In this document: positions 7,743-16,750 of the stretch, piece after piece
Layout: each line of letters begins with the position of its first letter
Numbering within the stretch: the stretch's first letter is position 1
From: Pseudaeromonas sp038247115
GTDB taxonomy: Bacteria > Pseudomonadota > Gammaproteobacteria > Enterobacterales > Aeromonadaceae
Reading direction: 5' to 3'
Assembly: GCA_038247115.1 (NCBI GenBank)
Contig: JBBRVG010000007.1
Coordinates: forward strand, 1-64,000
Length of the DNA stretch: 64,000 nucleotides
Notes under the pieces: model-generated
Told to the model about the DNA's origin: nothing
The model's input: only the letters and a program-made list of their open reading frames with translations
Databases searched by the model: none
Translations under genes and position numbers: made by a program

Positions 7743-9143
7743 TTACCCGACAACAGCGATTTTGCGGCGGGGCAGCAACAGGTTCAATACCATGGCGGTG
7801 ATGCCACCGGTGGCGACGCCAAAGGAGAGCACGCTCTTGAGCAACTCCGGCAGGTGTTGCAGCACTTCCGGTACCTGCGCCACCCCCAGGCCCATGGCTA
7901 GCGAGACCGCCAATATCATCAGGGCCCGGCGATCCAGTACCTCGCGGGAGATGATACGCACCCCGGCGGCAGCTATGGTGCCGAACATGACGACGGTGGC
8001 TCCGCCCAGAACCGGCTCTGGAATCTGCTGAATGAAGGCGGCGACGCCCGGCAGCAAGCCCAACAGTGCCAGCATGGCGGCAATGAAGAAGCCGATATAG
8101 CGACTGGCGACGCCGGTCAGCTGGATGACGCCATTGTTCTGAGCAAACACCGACATCGGAAAGGTTCCGACCACTGCAGCCAGCATGGAGTTGAGCCCGT
8201 CGGAGAGCACGCCGCCCTTGATCCGGGCCATATAAACCGGGCCATCCACCGGTTCGCCGGATACATCGGAAGTGGCCGTCATGTCACCGATGGCTTCCAG
8301 TGCCGTAACCACGAAAATGACAGTGATGGGAATAAAGAAGTGCCAGTCAAAGCCGATGCCATAGCGGAAGGGTTGCGGCAAGGCAATCCAGGATTCGGTA
8401 CCCTGCAGCGGGTTGAGTCGCCCAAGGAAGAAGGCGGCGATATAGCCGACCAGCATGGCGATGACGATGGCCGAGAGGCGCAACCAGGGGTTCTGACTGC
8501 GCTGCAGCAGCACTATGGTGACGAGCACCAGCAGCGACAGACCGAGGTTTTCGCCACTGCCGAAGCTGCCGTCCCCCATGGCGGCAAAGCCACCGCCCAT
8601 GCTGATAAGACCGACCTTGATCAGCGTCAGACCTATGAGTAGCACGACTATGCCAGTGACCAGTGGTGTGATGACCTGACGGATCAGATGCAGGCAGCGA
8701 CTGACGATGATCATGCTGATAGCCGCGACCAGTATGGTACCAAACAGGGTGCCGAGCATCTGTTCGGTCGGCATGGCGGCCTGCTTGAGGGCCAGGCCCG
8801 AGGCGATAATCGGCCCTAAAAAGTTGAAGCTGGTGCCCTGCACCGAGAGCAGGCCCGAGCCCACAGGACCAAAGCGCCGACTCTGGATAAAGGAGGCAAT
8901 CCCGGACATCAACAGCGACATGGAGACGATGTAGCGGGTGTCCTCGCCACTGAGCCCCAGCGCGTTGGCGATGATCAGCGGCGGGGTTATGATGCCGACA
9001 AACATGGCCAGCATATGCTGCAAGGCGGCAAAAATGGTTTGTGGCAATGGTGGTCTGGCATCCAGCCCGTAGACCAGATCATGATGTGAATTTGACGCCG
9101 GACGTGGGCCTGCCGCCGCGTGGGGTGACGATTGGGTATCCAT
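7743..9143 (-). CDS. xanP: Xanthine permease XanP
   Basis: 466 residues and strongly hydrophobic, with about 12-14 membrane segments, of the NCS2 nucleobase:cation symporter family. Diagnostic stretches are ISMSLLMSGIASFIQ, GPVGSGLLSVQGTSFNF, the conserved helix-8/9 region TALEAIGDMTATSDV, and the helix-10 motif QNNGVIQLTGVASRY, all very close to E. coli XanP. It imports xanthine with protons across the inner membrane. The N-terminus RPPLPQTIFAALQHMLAMFV also fits XanP. It is monocistronic and faces the TPR-like gene. Confidence 0.9.
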   Translation of the reverse strand: MDTQSSPHAAAGPRPASNSHHDLVYGLDARPPLPQTIFAALQHMLAMFVGIITPPLIIANALGLSGEDTRYIVSMSLLMSGIASFIQSRRFGPVGSGLLSVQGTSFNFLGPIIASGLALKQAAMPTEQMLGTLFGTILVAAISMIIVSRCLHLIRQVITPLVTGIVVLLIGLTLIKVGLISMGGGFAAMGDGSFGSGENLGLSLLVLVTIVLLQRSQNPWLRLSAIVIAMLVGYIAAFFLGRLNPLQGTESWIALPQPFRYGIGFDWHFFIPITVIFVVTALEAIGDMTATSDVSGEPVDGPVYMARIKGGVLSDGLNSMLAAVVGTFPMSVFAQNNGVIQLTGVASRYIGFFIAAMLALLGLLPGVAAFIQQIPEPVLGGATVVMFGTIAAAGVRIISREVLDRRALMILAVSLAMGLGVAQVPEVLQHLPELLKSVLSFGVATGGITAMVLNLLLPRRKIAVVG

Positions 9144-9410
9144 AAACTTCTCGTTGGCAATGAAGGGATGGGTTTGAAAATGGGCGATATTTTAGGCGGT
9201 TGTGCTGGGAGATCCAGTTTTATATCTGATTGATTCTATTAATTTTGCTAAATAGCCAAACGTTTGTCTCAGCTAGGGTAGATCATGAAGTGATCCCTGC
9301 TGATGTAGCGGGATCCGGTGCTGCGAGTCAGAATTTTTGTGTCACTCATCCAGATTGGCAAATCTTGTGCATAATGCTGGGCATAGGTTCAAGGCTCTTG
9401 GAGGCTGTTC

Positions 9411-9728
9411 ATGAAACGTAGGGTGAGTTTGGGTGTGTCCCTGCTGCTGCTGGGGATGCTTGCGGCATGTGACCGGAGCAGCCCATATGACAAGGGGCCC
9501 GCCAATGAGGGCAATGTCTCTGTCATGGCCAATGAGGGGCGTCTGGTTGGGCGCGGTCGCATGGAAGTCGATGGCCATACTGTGGCAGTGAAGATGAGCC
9601 GGGTCACTGTCGATGGTAAGGATTATGGTGCTGTCACCGAAGGTGCCGAGGTCTATTACCGCAGCAATGGTGATTTTCATCAGTTGCTGGTCAATGGTGA
9701 AGAGCGTCACCCGACCAAGAAGAAGTAG
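9411..9728 (+). CDS. Small predicted lipoprotein
   Basis: 105 residues. The N-terminus MKRRVSLGVSLLLLGMLAAC ends in a lipobox (LAAC), so Cys20 should be lipidated. The mature part is hydrophilic and rich in beta-prone segments (GRLVGRGRMEVDGHTVAVKMS, VTVDGKDYGAVTEGAEVYYRS) and ends in a Lys tail. TTGGAGGCTGTTC gives a ribosome-binding site. No family recognised. It stands alone between xanP (divergent) and nirC (convergent). Confidence 0.7.
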   Translation: MKRRVSLGVSLLLLGMLAACDRSSPYDKGPANEGNVSVMANEGRLVGRGRMEVDGHTVAVKMSRVTVDGKDYGAVTEGAEVYYRSNGDFHQLLVNGEERHPTKKK

Positions 9729-9763
9729 TCCGCTTGCCTTGAGCTCTGAGGATTTAGCATCCC

Positions 9764-9795
9764 CAAACGCCGGTGCAGGCTTGCATCGGCGTTTG
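9764..9795. terminator. Bidirectional hairpin between the lipoprotein gene and nirC
   Basis: CAAACGCCG / CGGCGTTTG flanks an inner TGCA-GGCT-TGCA hairpin. The arms are A/T-tailed on both strands, fitting two convergent genes. Confidence 0.75.
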
Positions 9796-9819
9796 TGTTT
9801 CTGGTGTGTGCTACCCGAG

Positions 9820-10641
9820 TTACGCGGTTTGTTCGTTGGCCGCGGCGGCTGCCGCCGTCGTGCCGTGGGCATGGGGGCGTTGTGCCGCTGGTGTGGCATA
9901 CCAGTAGCCCAGACCCATGAAGACGACGCCGGAGATTGTATTGCCGATCGTCACCCACAGCAGGTTGTAGCCGATGCCGGAGAGGCTGTAATCCGGGCTG
10001 TGAGCACCAAACCAGGAGAGGGCAAATAGCGTCATATTGGCGATGGAGTGTTCGTAACCGGAGGCGATAAAGGCCAACAGGCACCACCAGATAGCGATGA
10101 ACTTGGCGCTGCCTTCCACCCGTTGGCACATCCAGATCGCCAGACAAACCAGCCAGTTACACAGCATGCCCTTGGCCAGCAACACCATGACCGGGAGCTG
10201 GGTCTTGGCCAGTGCCGCCGAGTGCAGCAGGCTGCTGGCATCGGGCAGTAACTTGCCGCCGCCGGTTTGCAGGAACAGCCAGGCCACCAGTACCGAGCCC
10301 AGCAAATTGCCAGTCCAGGATTGCAGCAGGGCGCGGGAGGCTTGCGGGATACTGATACAACCGGCTTTCACCCCGAAGGTCAGGAACATGGTGTGGCCGG
10401 TATAGAGCTCGGCTCCGGCATTGATCACCAGCGTCAGGGCGATACCGAAGGTAGCGCCCATCACCAGAGGACGCAGGGCCGGATCGACCAGATTACCGAG
10501 GGTGAAGATCAGGATGATCCCCAACCCCACGTAGGCCCCGGCCATGGCCGAGGCCACCCAGAATCCGAACGGGTTTTGCCGGTCGAGTTTTACGATTCGC
10601 TCGGCCGTGGCCGCGCACTTGTTGAGGGTGTCCGTAAACAT
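9820..10641 (-). CDS. nirC: Nitrite transporter NirC
   Basis: 273 residues of the formate/nitrite transporter family. The start is ATG 10641 (MFTDTLNKCAA), preceded by AAGGAGCACTCC. Conserved FNT segments are GAYVGLGIILIFTLGN, PLVMGATFGIALTLV, AGAELYTGH, and the pore motif region GYEHSIANMTLFALSWF, nearly identical to E. coli NirC. The protein should form a pentameric inner-membrane channel taking up nitrite for NirBD. It is the last gene of nirB-nirD-nirC. The C-terminal tail is Ala-rich. Confidence 0.93.
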   Translation of the reverse strand: MFTDTLNKCAATAERIVKLDRQNPFGFWVASAMAGAYVGLGIILIFTLGNLVDPALRPLVMGATFGIALTLVINAGAELYTGHTMFLTFGVKAGCISIPQASRALLQSWTGNLLGSVLVAWLFLQTGGGKLLPDASSLLHSAALAKTQLPVMVLLAKGMLCNWLVCLAIWMCQRVEGSAKFIAIWWCLLAFIASGYEHSIANMTLFALSWFGAHSPDYSLSGIGYNLLWVTIGNTISGVVFMGLGYWYATPAAQRPHAHGTTAAAAAANEQTA

Positions 10642-10695
10642 GGAGTGCTCCTTGAGATTGAATAGCACGGGATGCCTGCATCCCGCGACAGAACA

Positions 10696-11028
10696 TCAGA
10701 CGGCTATCTGCACCTGACCGGCCGCCACGCGCACCGGGAAGCAGCTCACCGAAAAATCGCCGTTTTCCAGACAGTGACCATCCCGGAGGCGGAAGTGTTG
10801 TTTCTTCACCGGGCTGGCGACCCAGAGTTCGCCCTGATGCTCGGCAAGCAAGCCACGGCTGAGCACGCTGGCCTGGGCGAACGGATCGATATTGTCCAGC
10901 GCAAACAGTTCGTCATTGAGCCGGGGACGGAAAATGGCAATCTGTTGTACCCCCAGCAGGGCGCAGACGCCTGTGCCCGGGACTATGGCGTCCAGGGGGC
11001 AAATGGTGGTCCAGTTCGGGTTGCTCAT
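10696..11028 (-). CDS. nirD: Nitrite reductase (NADH) small subunit NirD
   Basis: 110 residues with the Rieske-like fold of NirD (CPLDAIVPGTGVCALL, VASPVKKQHFRLRDGHCLE, FPVRV) but without a full Rieske Cys/His ligand set, as is normal for NirD. It partners NirB in cytoplasmic NADH-dependent reduction of nitrite to ammonium. Its start overlaps the nirB stop by 4 bases (ATGA), indicating translational coupling. Confidence 0.92.
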   Translation of the reverse strand: MSNPNWTTICPLDAIVPGTGVCALLGVQQIAIFRPRLNDELFALDNIDPFAQASVLSRGLLAEHQGELWVASPVKKQHFRLRDGHCLENGDFSVSCFPVRVAAGQVQIAV

Positions 11029-13583
11029 GGCTGCTCCTCCAGGTGGATCTGATAGACAGGGATTCGTTCGGCTGGTGCGGCAGGTCTGTGCTGATGGCGT
11101 TCAGCCACAAATTGCACCAGGGGATCGGGCTGCGGGCTGTTGATGAAGTGGGCAAAGCGCGGCAACTGGCTGACATCGGCGACTGTCTGTTGCCATTCAC
11201 AGGCATAGTCGGCGCGCACCGCGGCCAGATCGGCCTCCAGCTCGGCGGCGAGACCCAGCTTGTCCTCGATGATGACGCCGCGCAGGTAGTCGAGACCGCC
11301 TTCGAGGTTGTCCAGCCAGCTGGCGGTACGCTGTAATTTGTCTGCGGTGCGGATGTAGAACATCAAGAAGCGATCTATGGTGCGGATCAGGGTCTCTTTA
11401 TCCAGATCGCTGGCCAGCAGGTCAGCATGGCGCGGTTTCATGCCGCCGTTGCCACCGACATACAGGTTCCAGCCCTTGTCGGTGGCAATGATACCGACAT
11501 CCTTACCCTGGGCTTCGGCACACTCACGGGTACAGCCGGAGACCCCGAACTTCATCTTGTGCGGGGAGCGGATCCCCTTGTATCTGTGCTCCAGCTCGAC
11601 TCCCAGACCGACGCTGTCCTGCACCCCGAAACGGCACCAGGTGCTGCCGACACAGGTTTTGACCATGCGCAAGGCCTTGGCATAGGCCTGCCCGGTTTCG
11701 AACCCGGCCGCGATGAGCCGACTCCAGATAGCGGGCAGATCATCCTTGTGTGCACCGAACAGGCCGATGCGCTGGGCGCCGGTGATCTTGGTATACAGCT
11801 TGTAATCCCGCGCCACCTCGGCCACCACCATCAGGCCCTCGGGGGTGACTTCGCCACCGGCCATCCGCGGGATCACCGAGTAGGTGCCATCTTTTTGCAT
11901 GTTGCCAAGGAAGATGTCGTTGGTGTCCTGCAGCGCTGTCAGTTGGGGTGAGAGCACATACTCATTCCAGCAGGATGCTAGAATGGAGCCTATGGTCGGC
12001 TTGCACACCTCGCAGCCATAGCCGTGGCCGTGTTGCGCAATGGCCTGCTCGAAGCTTTTGATCTGGCCTACCTTGATAAGGTGGAACAACTCCTGGCGGG
12101 AGTAAGGGAAGTGTTCGCAGAGGTGATTCTTGACCTCGACCCCCTGCTTGGCCAGTTCGCTGTTGAGCACCTGGGTGATGAGGGGCACACACCCGCCACA
12201 GCCGGTCCCTGCTTTGGTCTCGGCCTTGAGGGCGGCGAGGGTATGGTGCCCTGCGGCCACGGCGGCAGCGATGCGCCCCTTGGTGACATCAAAACAGGAG
12301 CAGATCTGGGCGCTGTCCGGCAGGGCATCGACGCCCAACGTCGGTTTGGCACCGGCATAGGCGGGCAGGATCAGGCTATCCGGATGAGCCGGTAATGGCA
12401 GCCCGTTAAGCTTCATCTGCAGCAGATTGCCGTAATCCTCCACATCGCCGACCAGCACGGCGCCGAGCAGGCTCTGGCCATCGGCGCTGACCACGATCTT
12501 CTTGTAGATCCCGGCGTGATCATCCTGGAACACATAGCTGTGGCTGCCAGGTGTGCGGCCGTGGGCATCGCCGATCGAGCCGACCGAGACTCCCAGCAGT
12601 TTCAGCTTGGCGCTCATATCGGCGCCTTCGAAACGGCTGTCGCCGCCGAGTAGCTGATCGACTACGATCTGGGCCATCTTGTAACCCGGGGCGACCAGGC
12701 CGAAGAAGCGGCCCTGCCAGGCGGCGCATTCGCCGATGGCATAAATATGCGGATCCGAGGTCAAGCAGTGATCATCGATGACGATACCGCCCCGTTCGGC
12801 AATTGCCAGTTGGCTGTAGCGCCCCAGCGTGTCTTGCGGGCGGATGCCGGTGGAGAACACCACCACGTCCACTTCCAACTGGCTGCCATCGGCAAAGTTC
12901 AGGCGGTGGGCGGCGGTTTTGCCGCCGTGCATCAGGATCTCCTGAGTGCTCTTGCCGGTATGAACCTGTACCCCCATGGCCTCAATCTTGCGGCGTAACA
13001 GCTCACCGCCCATGCGATCCAGCTGTTCGGCCATCAGCACGGGCGCAAACTCCACGACATGAGTTTCCAGCCCCAGCGCCTTGAGGGCACCAGCAGCCTC
13101 GAGACCCAGCAAGCCACCGCCGATGACCACGCCACTCTTGCCCTGTTTGGCGGCGGCGCGGATGGCTTTGAGGTCTTCGATGGTGCGGTAGACGAAACAT
13201 TCATGATGGCTGCTGCCGGTGATCGGCGGCACCCAGGGGTAGGAGCCGGTGGCCAGGATCAGGGCATCGTACTCGACGACTGTGCCTTTGTTGGAATGCA
13301 CTTGCCGCTGCTGGACATCGATCTGCTTGACCGCTTCGTTGAGCAGCACGCGGATCCCCTGCTTCTCGTAGAAGCCGGGCTTGACCAGAGAGAGTTCCTC
13401 ACTGGTGTGATGGGAGAAATAGGAGGAGAGGTGTACCCGGTCATAGGCCAGACGAGGTTCGGCACAAAAGACGGTGATTTCGAACTGGCCCGCATCGCTG
13501 CGCTCACAGAGTTCTTCTAAAAACCTGTGTCCGACCATGCCGTTGCCGACGACGACCAGACGCTGCTTGGGAGGAGTATGCAT
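11025..13583 (-). CDS. nirB: Nitrite reductase (NADH) large subunit NirB
   Basis: 852 residues. ATG 13583 is preceded by AGAAGGATC; longer in-frame extensions lack such support. Domains in order: FAD/NAD oxidoreductase (VVVGNGMVGHRFLEEL, then GGGLLGLEAAGAL), a BFD-like [2Fe-2S] region (CSCFDV ... GTGCGGC), a ferredoxin-like nitrite/sulfite reductase domain, and the 4Fe-4S/siroheme site (CVGSTWC and GVSGCTREC). The enzyme reduces nitrite to ammonium with NADH in the cytoplasm, detoxifying nitrite and reoxidising NADH during anaerobiosis. It lies 79 bp downstream of hcr on the same strand. Confidence 0.96.
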   Translation of the reverse strand: MHTPPKQRLVVVGNGMVGHRFLEELCERSDAGQFEITVFCAEPRLAYDRVHLSSYFSHHTSEELSLVKPGFYEKQGIRVLLNEAVKQIDVQQRQVHSNKGTVVEYDALILATGSYPWVPPITGSSHHECFVYRTIEDLKAIRAAAKQGKSGVVIGGGLLGLEAAGALKALGLETHVVEFAPVLMAEQLDRMGGELLRRKIEAMGVQVHTGKSTQEILMHGGKTAAHRLNFADGSQLEVDVVVFSTGIRPQDTLGRYSQLAIAERGGIVIDDHCLTSDPHIYAIGECAAWQGRFFGLVAPGYKMAQIVVDQLLGGDSRFEGADMSAKLKLLGVSVGSIGDAHGRTPGSHSYVFQDDHAGIYKKIVVSADGQSLLGAVLVGDVEDYGNLLQMKLNGLPLPAHPDSLILPAYAGAKPTLGVDALPDSAQICSCFDVTKGRIAAAVAAGHHTLAALKAETKAGTGCGGCVPLITQVLNSELAKQGVEVKNHLCEHFPYSRQELFHLIKVGQIKSFEQAIAQHGHGYGCEVCKPTIGSILASCWNEYVLSPQLTALQDTNDIFLGNMQKDGTYSVIPRMAGGEVTPEGLMVVAEVARDYKLYTKITGAQRIGLFGAHKDDLPAIWSRLIAAGFETGQAYAKALRMVKTCVGSTWCRFGVQDSVGLGVELEHRYKGIRSPHKMKFGVSGCTRECAEAQGKDVGIIATDKGWNLYVGGNGGMKPRHADLLASDLDKETLIRTIDRFLMFYIRTADKLQRTASWLDNLEGGLDYLRGVIIEDKLGLAAELEADLAAVRADYACEWQQTVADVSQLPRFAHFINSPQPDPLVQFVAERHQHRPAAPAERIPVYQIHLEEQP

Positions 13584-13662
13584 TGTTTGGATCCTTCTAA
13601 TCGGCGCCCCGGTGACGGAGCGCACTGATAAACCATCAATAGGGTCTGCTGTTGGCAGAGGC

Positions 13663-14775
13663 TTAGCCCAGGGTGACCTGCAGGTCACTGCGCGGGGTAC
13701 TGGCGCAGGCGAGCACATAGCCTTCGGCAATCTGCTCGGCGCTCAGGGCCAACTGTGGGCCACTTTCGACCTCGCCCTGCTCGAGCTTGCACTTGCAACT
13801 GCCACAGACACCGGCCCGGCAGGCACCGATGATCGGCAATCCTTCGCGCTCCAGAGCGGCCAACAGGGTCTCATCCGCGCCGATATGACTCTGATGGCCA
13901 AAGGCGGGGACCGACAGGCTGAAGCCGGGAGCCGACAGGCCGACATCGGCAGCGGCGCCCTGTGGGCTAGTCCCGGCATGAGGGGCAGATCCCGGGGCGG
14001 TACTGGGTGAAAAATCTTCCTGATACAGGGCAATGTTCTGATAGGCCGGTGCGGCCAACAGATCCTTGACCGCATTCATGTAGCCGCCGGGTCCGCATAG
14101 GAAGATGGCGTAATCGCTCTGCGGCGCGGTCAGGGTCGCCAGGTACTCGGCACTCAGACGGCCCTCGATGCACGCCAACTCGCTCGAAGCCTGTTCGAGC
14201 AGCAGGGTCAGATGAAAATTGGGATGACTCTGGGCCCAGTGCACCAGTTGTTGCCCGGCGATGAGATCCGCGGCATGGCGGGCACTGTGCACGAAATGGA
14301 TCTGGCAGTCGGCGTGCAGATCCAGCAGGGTGCGACTGATGGAGAGCATGGGCGTGATGCCGCTGCCGCCGCTGAGTAACAGCAGGTTACGGGGCAAGGT
14401 GTCGGGCAGATGAAACTGGCCGCTGGGAGCCAGTGCCCGCAGTGTCATCCCCGGCTGCAGTGTGTCCAGCAAATGGTTGGAGACGCGTCCACCCGCGACT
14501 CGCTTGACGGTAATGGCTAGCGTGTTGGGACGGGTGGGGGAGGATGAGAGTGAATAAGCGCGGTGGAGGCGCTGTCCGTCGAGCATGACGCTCAGCAGTA
14601 AAAATTGACCGGGCCGATAGTGAAAACGGCTCGGTTGGGGATGGGTCTGAAAGACGAACGTAGTGGCGGTGATGGTATCGCCATCCCGGGTTTCATCCTG
14701 CCGGTGCAGACATATCAGTTCACGTTCGCCCTCGCTCCAGAGTGGCGCGGTGAGCAGAGTTGAAAGTGGCATCAT
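13663..14775 (-). CDS. hcr: NADH oxidoreductase Hcr
   Basis: 370 residues. An FAD-binding domain (RPGQFLLLSV, RAYSLSSSP), an NAD-binding domain (LLSGGSGITPMLSI) and a C-terminal plant-type [2Fe-2S] ferredoxin domain (ACRAGVCGSCKCKLEQGEV) appear in the order seen in Hcr. The protein passes electrons from NADH to the hybrid-cluster protein Hcp. AGGAACCCGCT precedes tandem ATG codons at 14775/14772. It follows hcp on the same strand with a hairpin in the 123-bp gap, so hcr may be expressed below hcp. Confidence 0.93.
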   Translation of the reverse strand: MMPLSTLLTAPLWSEGERELICLHRQDETRDGDTITATTFVFQTHPQPSRFHYRPGQFLLLSVMLDGQRLHRAYSLSSSPTRPNTLAITVKRVAGGRVSNHLLDTLQPGMTLRALAPSGQFHLPDTLPRNLLLLSGGSGITPMLSISRTLLDLHADCQIHFVHSARHAADLIAGQQLVHWAQSHPNFHLTLLLEQASSELACIEGRLSAEYLATLTAPQSDYAIFLCGPGGYMNAVKDLLAAPAYQNIALYQEDFSPSTAPGSAPHAGTSPQGAAADVGLSAPGFSLSVPAFGHQSHIGADETLLAALEREGLPIIGACRAGVCGSCKCKLEQGEVESGPQLALSAEQIAEGYVLACASTPRSDLQVTLG

Positions 14776-14863
14776 AGCGGGTTCCTGTCGGTGGCTGACC
14801 GTTGGCGCGGCAGTTCTCTCTCGGTAATAACCGGAACTCTTGCTCCGAGTGATCAGAAATAAT

Positions 14864-14892
14864 GGCCCCCTACTCTCGAGGAGCAGAGGGCC
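14864..14892 (-). terminator. Hairpin between hcp and hcr (partial terminator)
   Basis: On the minus strand GGCCCTCTGCTC and GAGTAGGGGGCC pair with a TCGA loop, followed by ATTATTTC. It starts 6 bp after the hcp stop codon and may attenuate transcription into hcr. Confidence 0.5.
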
Positions 14893-14898
14893 AGTTCA

Positions 14899-16560
14899 TC
14901 AGGCGGCCAGCATATCGGCCAAGTCCTGTTCAACGGTGCCAATCAGTTTCAGATCGAAGTTCTCTTGCAGATAGGCCAGCAGGTTCGGCGTCAGGAAGCC
15001 CGGCACGGTCGGACCGACACGGATACCCTTGATGCCTAAGGAGAGCAGGGTCAGCAGTATGACGATTGCCTTCTGCTCGAACCAAGAGAGCACCATCGAC
15101 AGTGGCAACTCATTGACACCGCAACCGAATTCGTTCGCCAGGGCTATAGCCAACTGGATAGCCGAGTAGGCATCGTTGCACTGGCCGACATCCAGGAAAC
15201 GCGGTATGCCGTTGATGTCGCCGTACTCGAAGGTGTTGAAACGGAACTTGCCGCAGGCCAGGGTCAGGATCACACAGTCGTCCGGTACCGCCTTGGCCAT
15301 GTCGGTGTAGTAGCTGCGCTCGGACTTGTCGCCATCGCAGCCGCCGATCAGGAAGAAGTGCTTGATGTTGCCGGCCTTGACCTGCTCGATCACCGCTGGC
15401 GCCGCGGCCATCAGCGCATTGCGGGCAAAGCCGGTGCTGGTGTAGGCCGGGATCTCGTTGTGCGGGTAGCCCGCCAGGGATTGTGCCTTGGCGATCACTT
15501 CCGAGAAGTCATCCCCTTCCAGGTGGGTGACACCGGGCCAGCCGACGATGCTGCGGGTATAGATCCGATCCCGGTACTGACCGACATCCGGATTGATGAT
15601 GCAGTTGGAGGTCATGACGATGGCGCCGGGGAAGGCGGCAAACTCTTTTTGCTGGTTTTGCCAGGCGGTGCCGTAGTTGCCGACCAGATGGGGATACTTC
15701 TTCAATTCCGGGTAGCCGTGGGCGGGCAGCATTTCGCCATGGGTGTAGACATTGATGCTCGTGCCGACGGTTTGCTCGAGGATCTTCTGTAGATCATGCA
15801 GATCGTGGCCGGAGACCAGGATGGCTTTTCCTGCCACCGCCTTGATATTGACCTGTACCGGCTCTGGATGACCGAAGGTTTCGGTTTCGCCTTTGTCCAG
15901 CATGGCCATGATGCGGTAGTTCATGGTGCCGATGCGCATCGCGCAGCCGAGCAGTTCGTTCATATCGCTGGGATCAGTGCCGAGCCAGGCCATGATGTCG
16001 TGGAATTCGGCACCGACCGCATCATCCTGCTCACCCAGCACTCGGGCGTGTTCCATGTAAGCGGCGGCGCCCTTGAGACCGTACAGGCAGAGCAGGCGCA
16101 GGCCGAGAATATCGGCTCCGACTTCGCTCAGACCGCGATTGACCGCAGCACTGGGAGCCAGGGTCAGCAGGGTGGCTTTTTCACTGGTCAGCTCGACGGC
16201 GGCGGGGCCTGTCATCAAGGCCGGGGTCTGACGGGCGACCAGACAAGCGGCTTCATAGCGCTCCTTGAGGCTGGCACGGTTACGCTGGGCTTCGTCGATG
16301 AAGGCGATGATGCGTTGGCTATCGAAGTTGACGTTGGTCAGGGTGGCAAAGAAGGCCTGACAGACATAGGCGTCGATGTGGCGATCTATGATGCCGAACT
16401 CCCGAGCCTTGAGCGCATAGGCACTGACGCCCTGCAGCAGATAGATGAGCACATCTTGCAGATCCGAGACTTCGCTGGTCTTGCCGCACATGCCCATGGC
16501 GTAGCTGCAACCGGTGGCAACCGGGGTACGAATGGTGTGTTCACATTGGACGCAAAACAT
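14899..16560 (-). CDS. hcp: Hybrid-cluster protein Hcp (nitric oxide / hydroxylamine reductase)
   Basis: 553 residues. ATG 16560 is preceded by AAGGAGCTCTCCCC. The N-terminal cysteines follow C-x2-C-x11-C-x6-C (MFCVQCEHT ... GCSYAMGMCG), the class II pattern of enterobacterial Hcp that carries a [2Fe-2S] cluster. The C-terminal hybrid cluster ligands are supplied by segments such as GGCDGD, LACGKFRFN and DVGQCNDAYSA. Hcp protects against nitrosative stress in anaerobic cells, reducing NO with electrons from Hcr. A 20-bp palindrome upstream is the likely regulator site. Confidence 0.96.
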   Translation of the reverse strand: MFCVQCEHTIRTPVATGCSYAMGMCGKTSEVSDLQDVLIYLLQGVSAYALKAREFGIIDRHIDAYVCQAFFATLTNVNFDSQRIIAFIDEAQRNRASLKERYEAACLVARQTPALMTGPAAVELTSEKATLLTLAPSAAVNRGLSEVGADILGLRLLCLYGLKGAAAYMEHARVLGEQDDAVGAEFHDIMAWLGTDPSDMNELLGCAMRIGTMNYRIMAMLDKGETETFGHPEPVQVNIKAVAGKAILVSGHDLHDLQKILEQTVGTSINVYTHGEMLPAHGYPELKKYPHLVGNYGTAWQNQQKEFAAFPGAIVMTSNCIINPDVGQYRDRIYTRSIVGWPGVTHLEGDDFSEVIAKAQSLAGYPHNEIPAYTSTGFARNALMAAAPAVIEQVKAGNIKHFFLIGGCDGDKSERSYYTDMAKAVPDDCVILTLACGKFRFNTFEYGDINGIPRFLDVGQCNDAYSAIQLAIALANEFGCGVNELPLSMVLSWFEQKAIVILLTLLSLGIKGIRVGPTVPGFLTPNLLAYLQENFDLKLIGTVEQDLADMLAA

Positions 16561-16658
16561 GGGGAGAGCTCCTTGCACAAATCCTGATAAAAGGCGGCCG
16601 AAATCGAAGTTCAGCGCCCAGACCAGAATAGTGGTTACAAGGAGCGTGCCAGGTGATT

Positions 16659-16678
16659 TTATTGTTTATAAACAATAA
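16659..16678. promoter_or_regulatory. 20-bp perfect palindrome upstream of hcp
   Basis: TTATTGTTTATAAACAATAA is its own reverse complement. It lies 99 bp upstream of the hcp start in AT-rich DNA. The core TTGTT-TATA-AACAA has the CRP/FNR-family spacing but not the FNR half-site TTGAT. A dedicated redox or NO regulator of hcp (FNR/DNR/HcpR-like) is a reasonable inference. Confidence 0.55.
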
Positions 16679-16750
16679 GATATGTTTGTTAATTAACTGT
16701 TGTGCGTCTATTCGACTTCGTGAGTATCAAAGTCAAATTGACTCTATGAG

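Noticed and set aside
13620..13645. FNR-like dyad upstream of nirB (TTGAT ... ATCAG on the minus strand)
   Set aside because: The spacer is 5 instead of 4 bases and one half-site is imperfect, so I do not call it a site.
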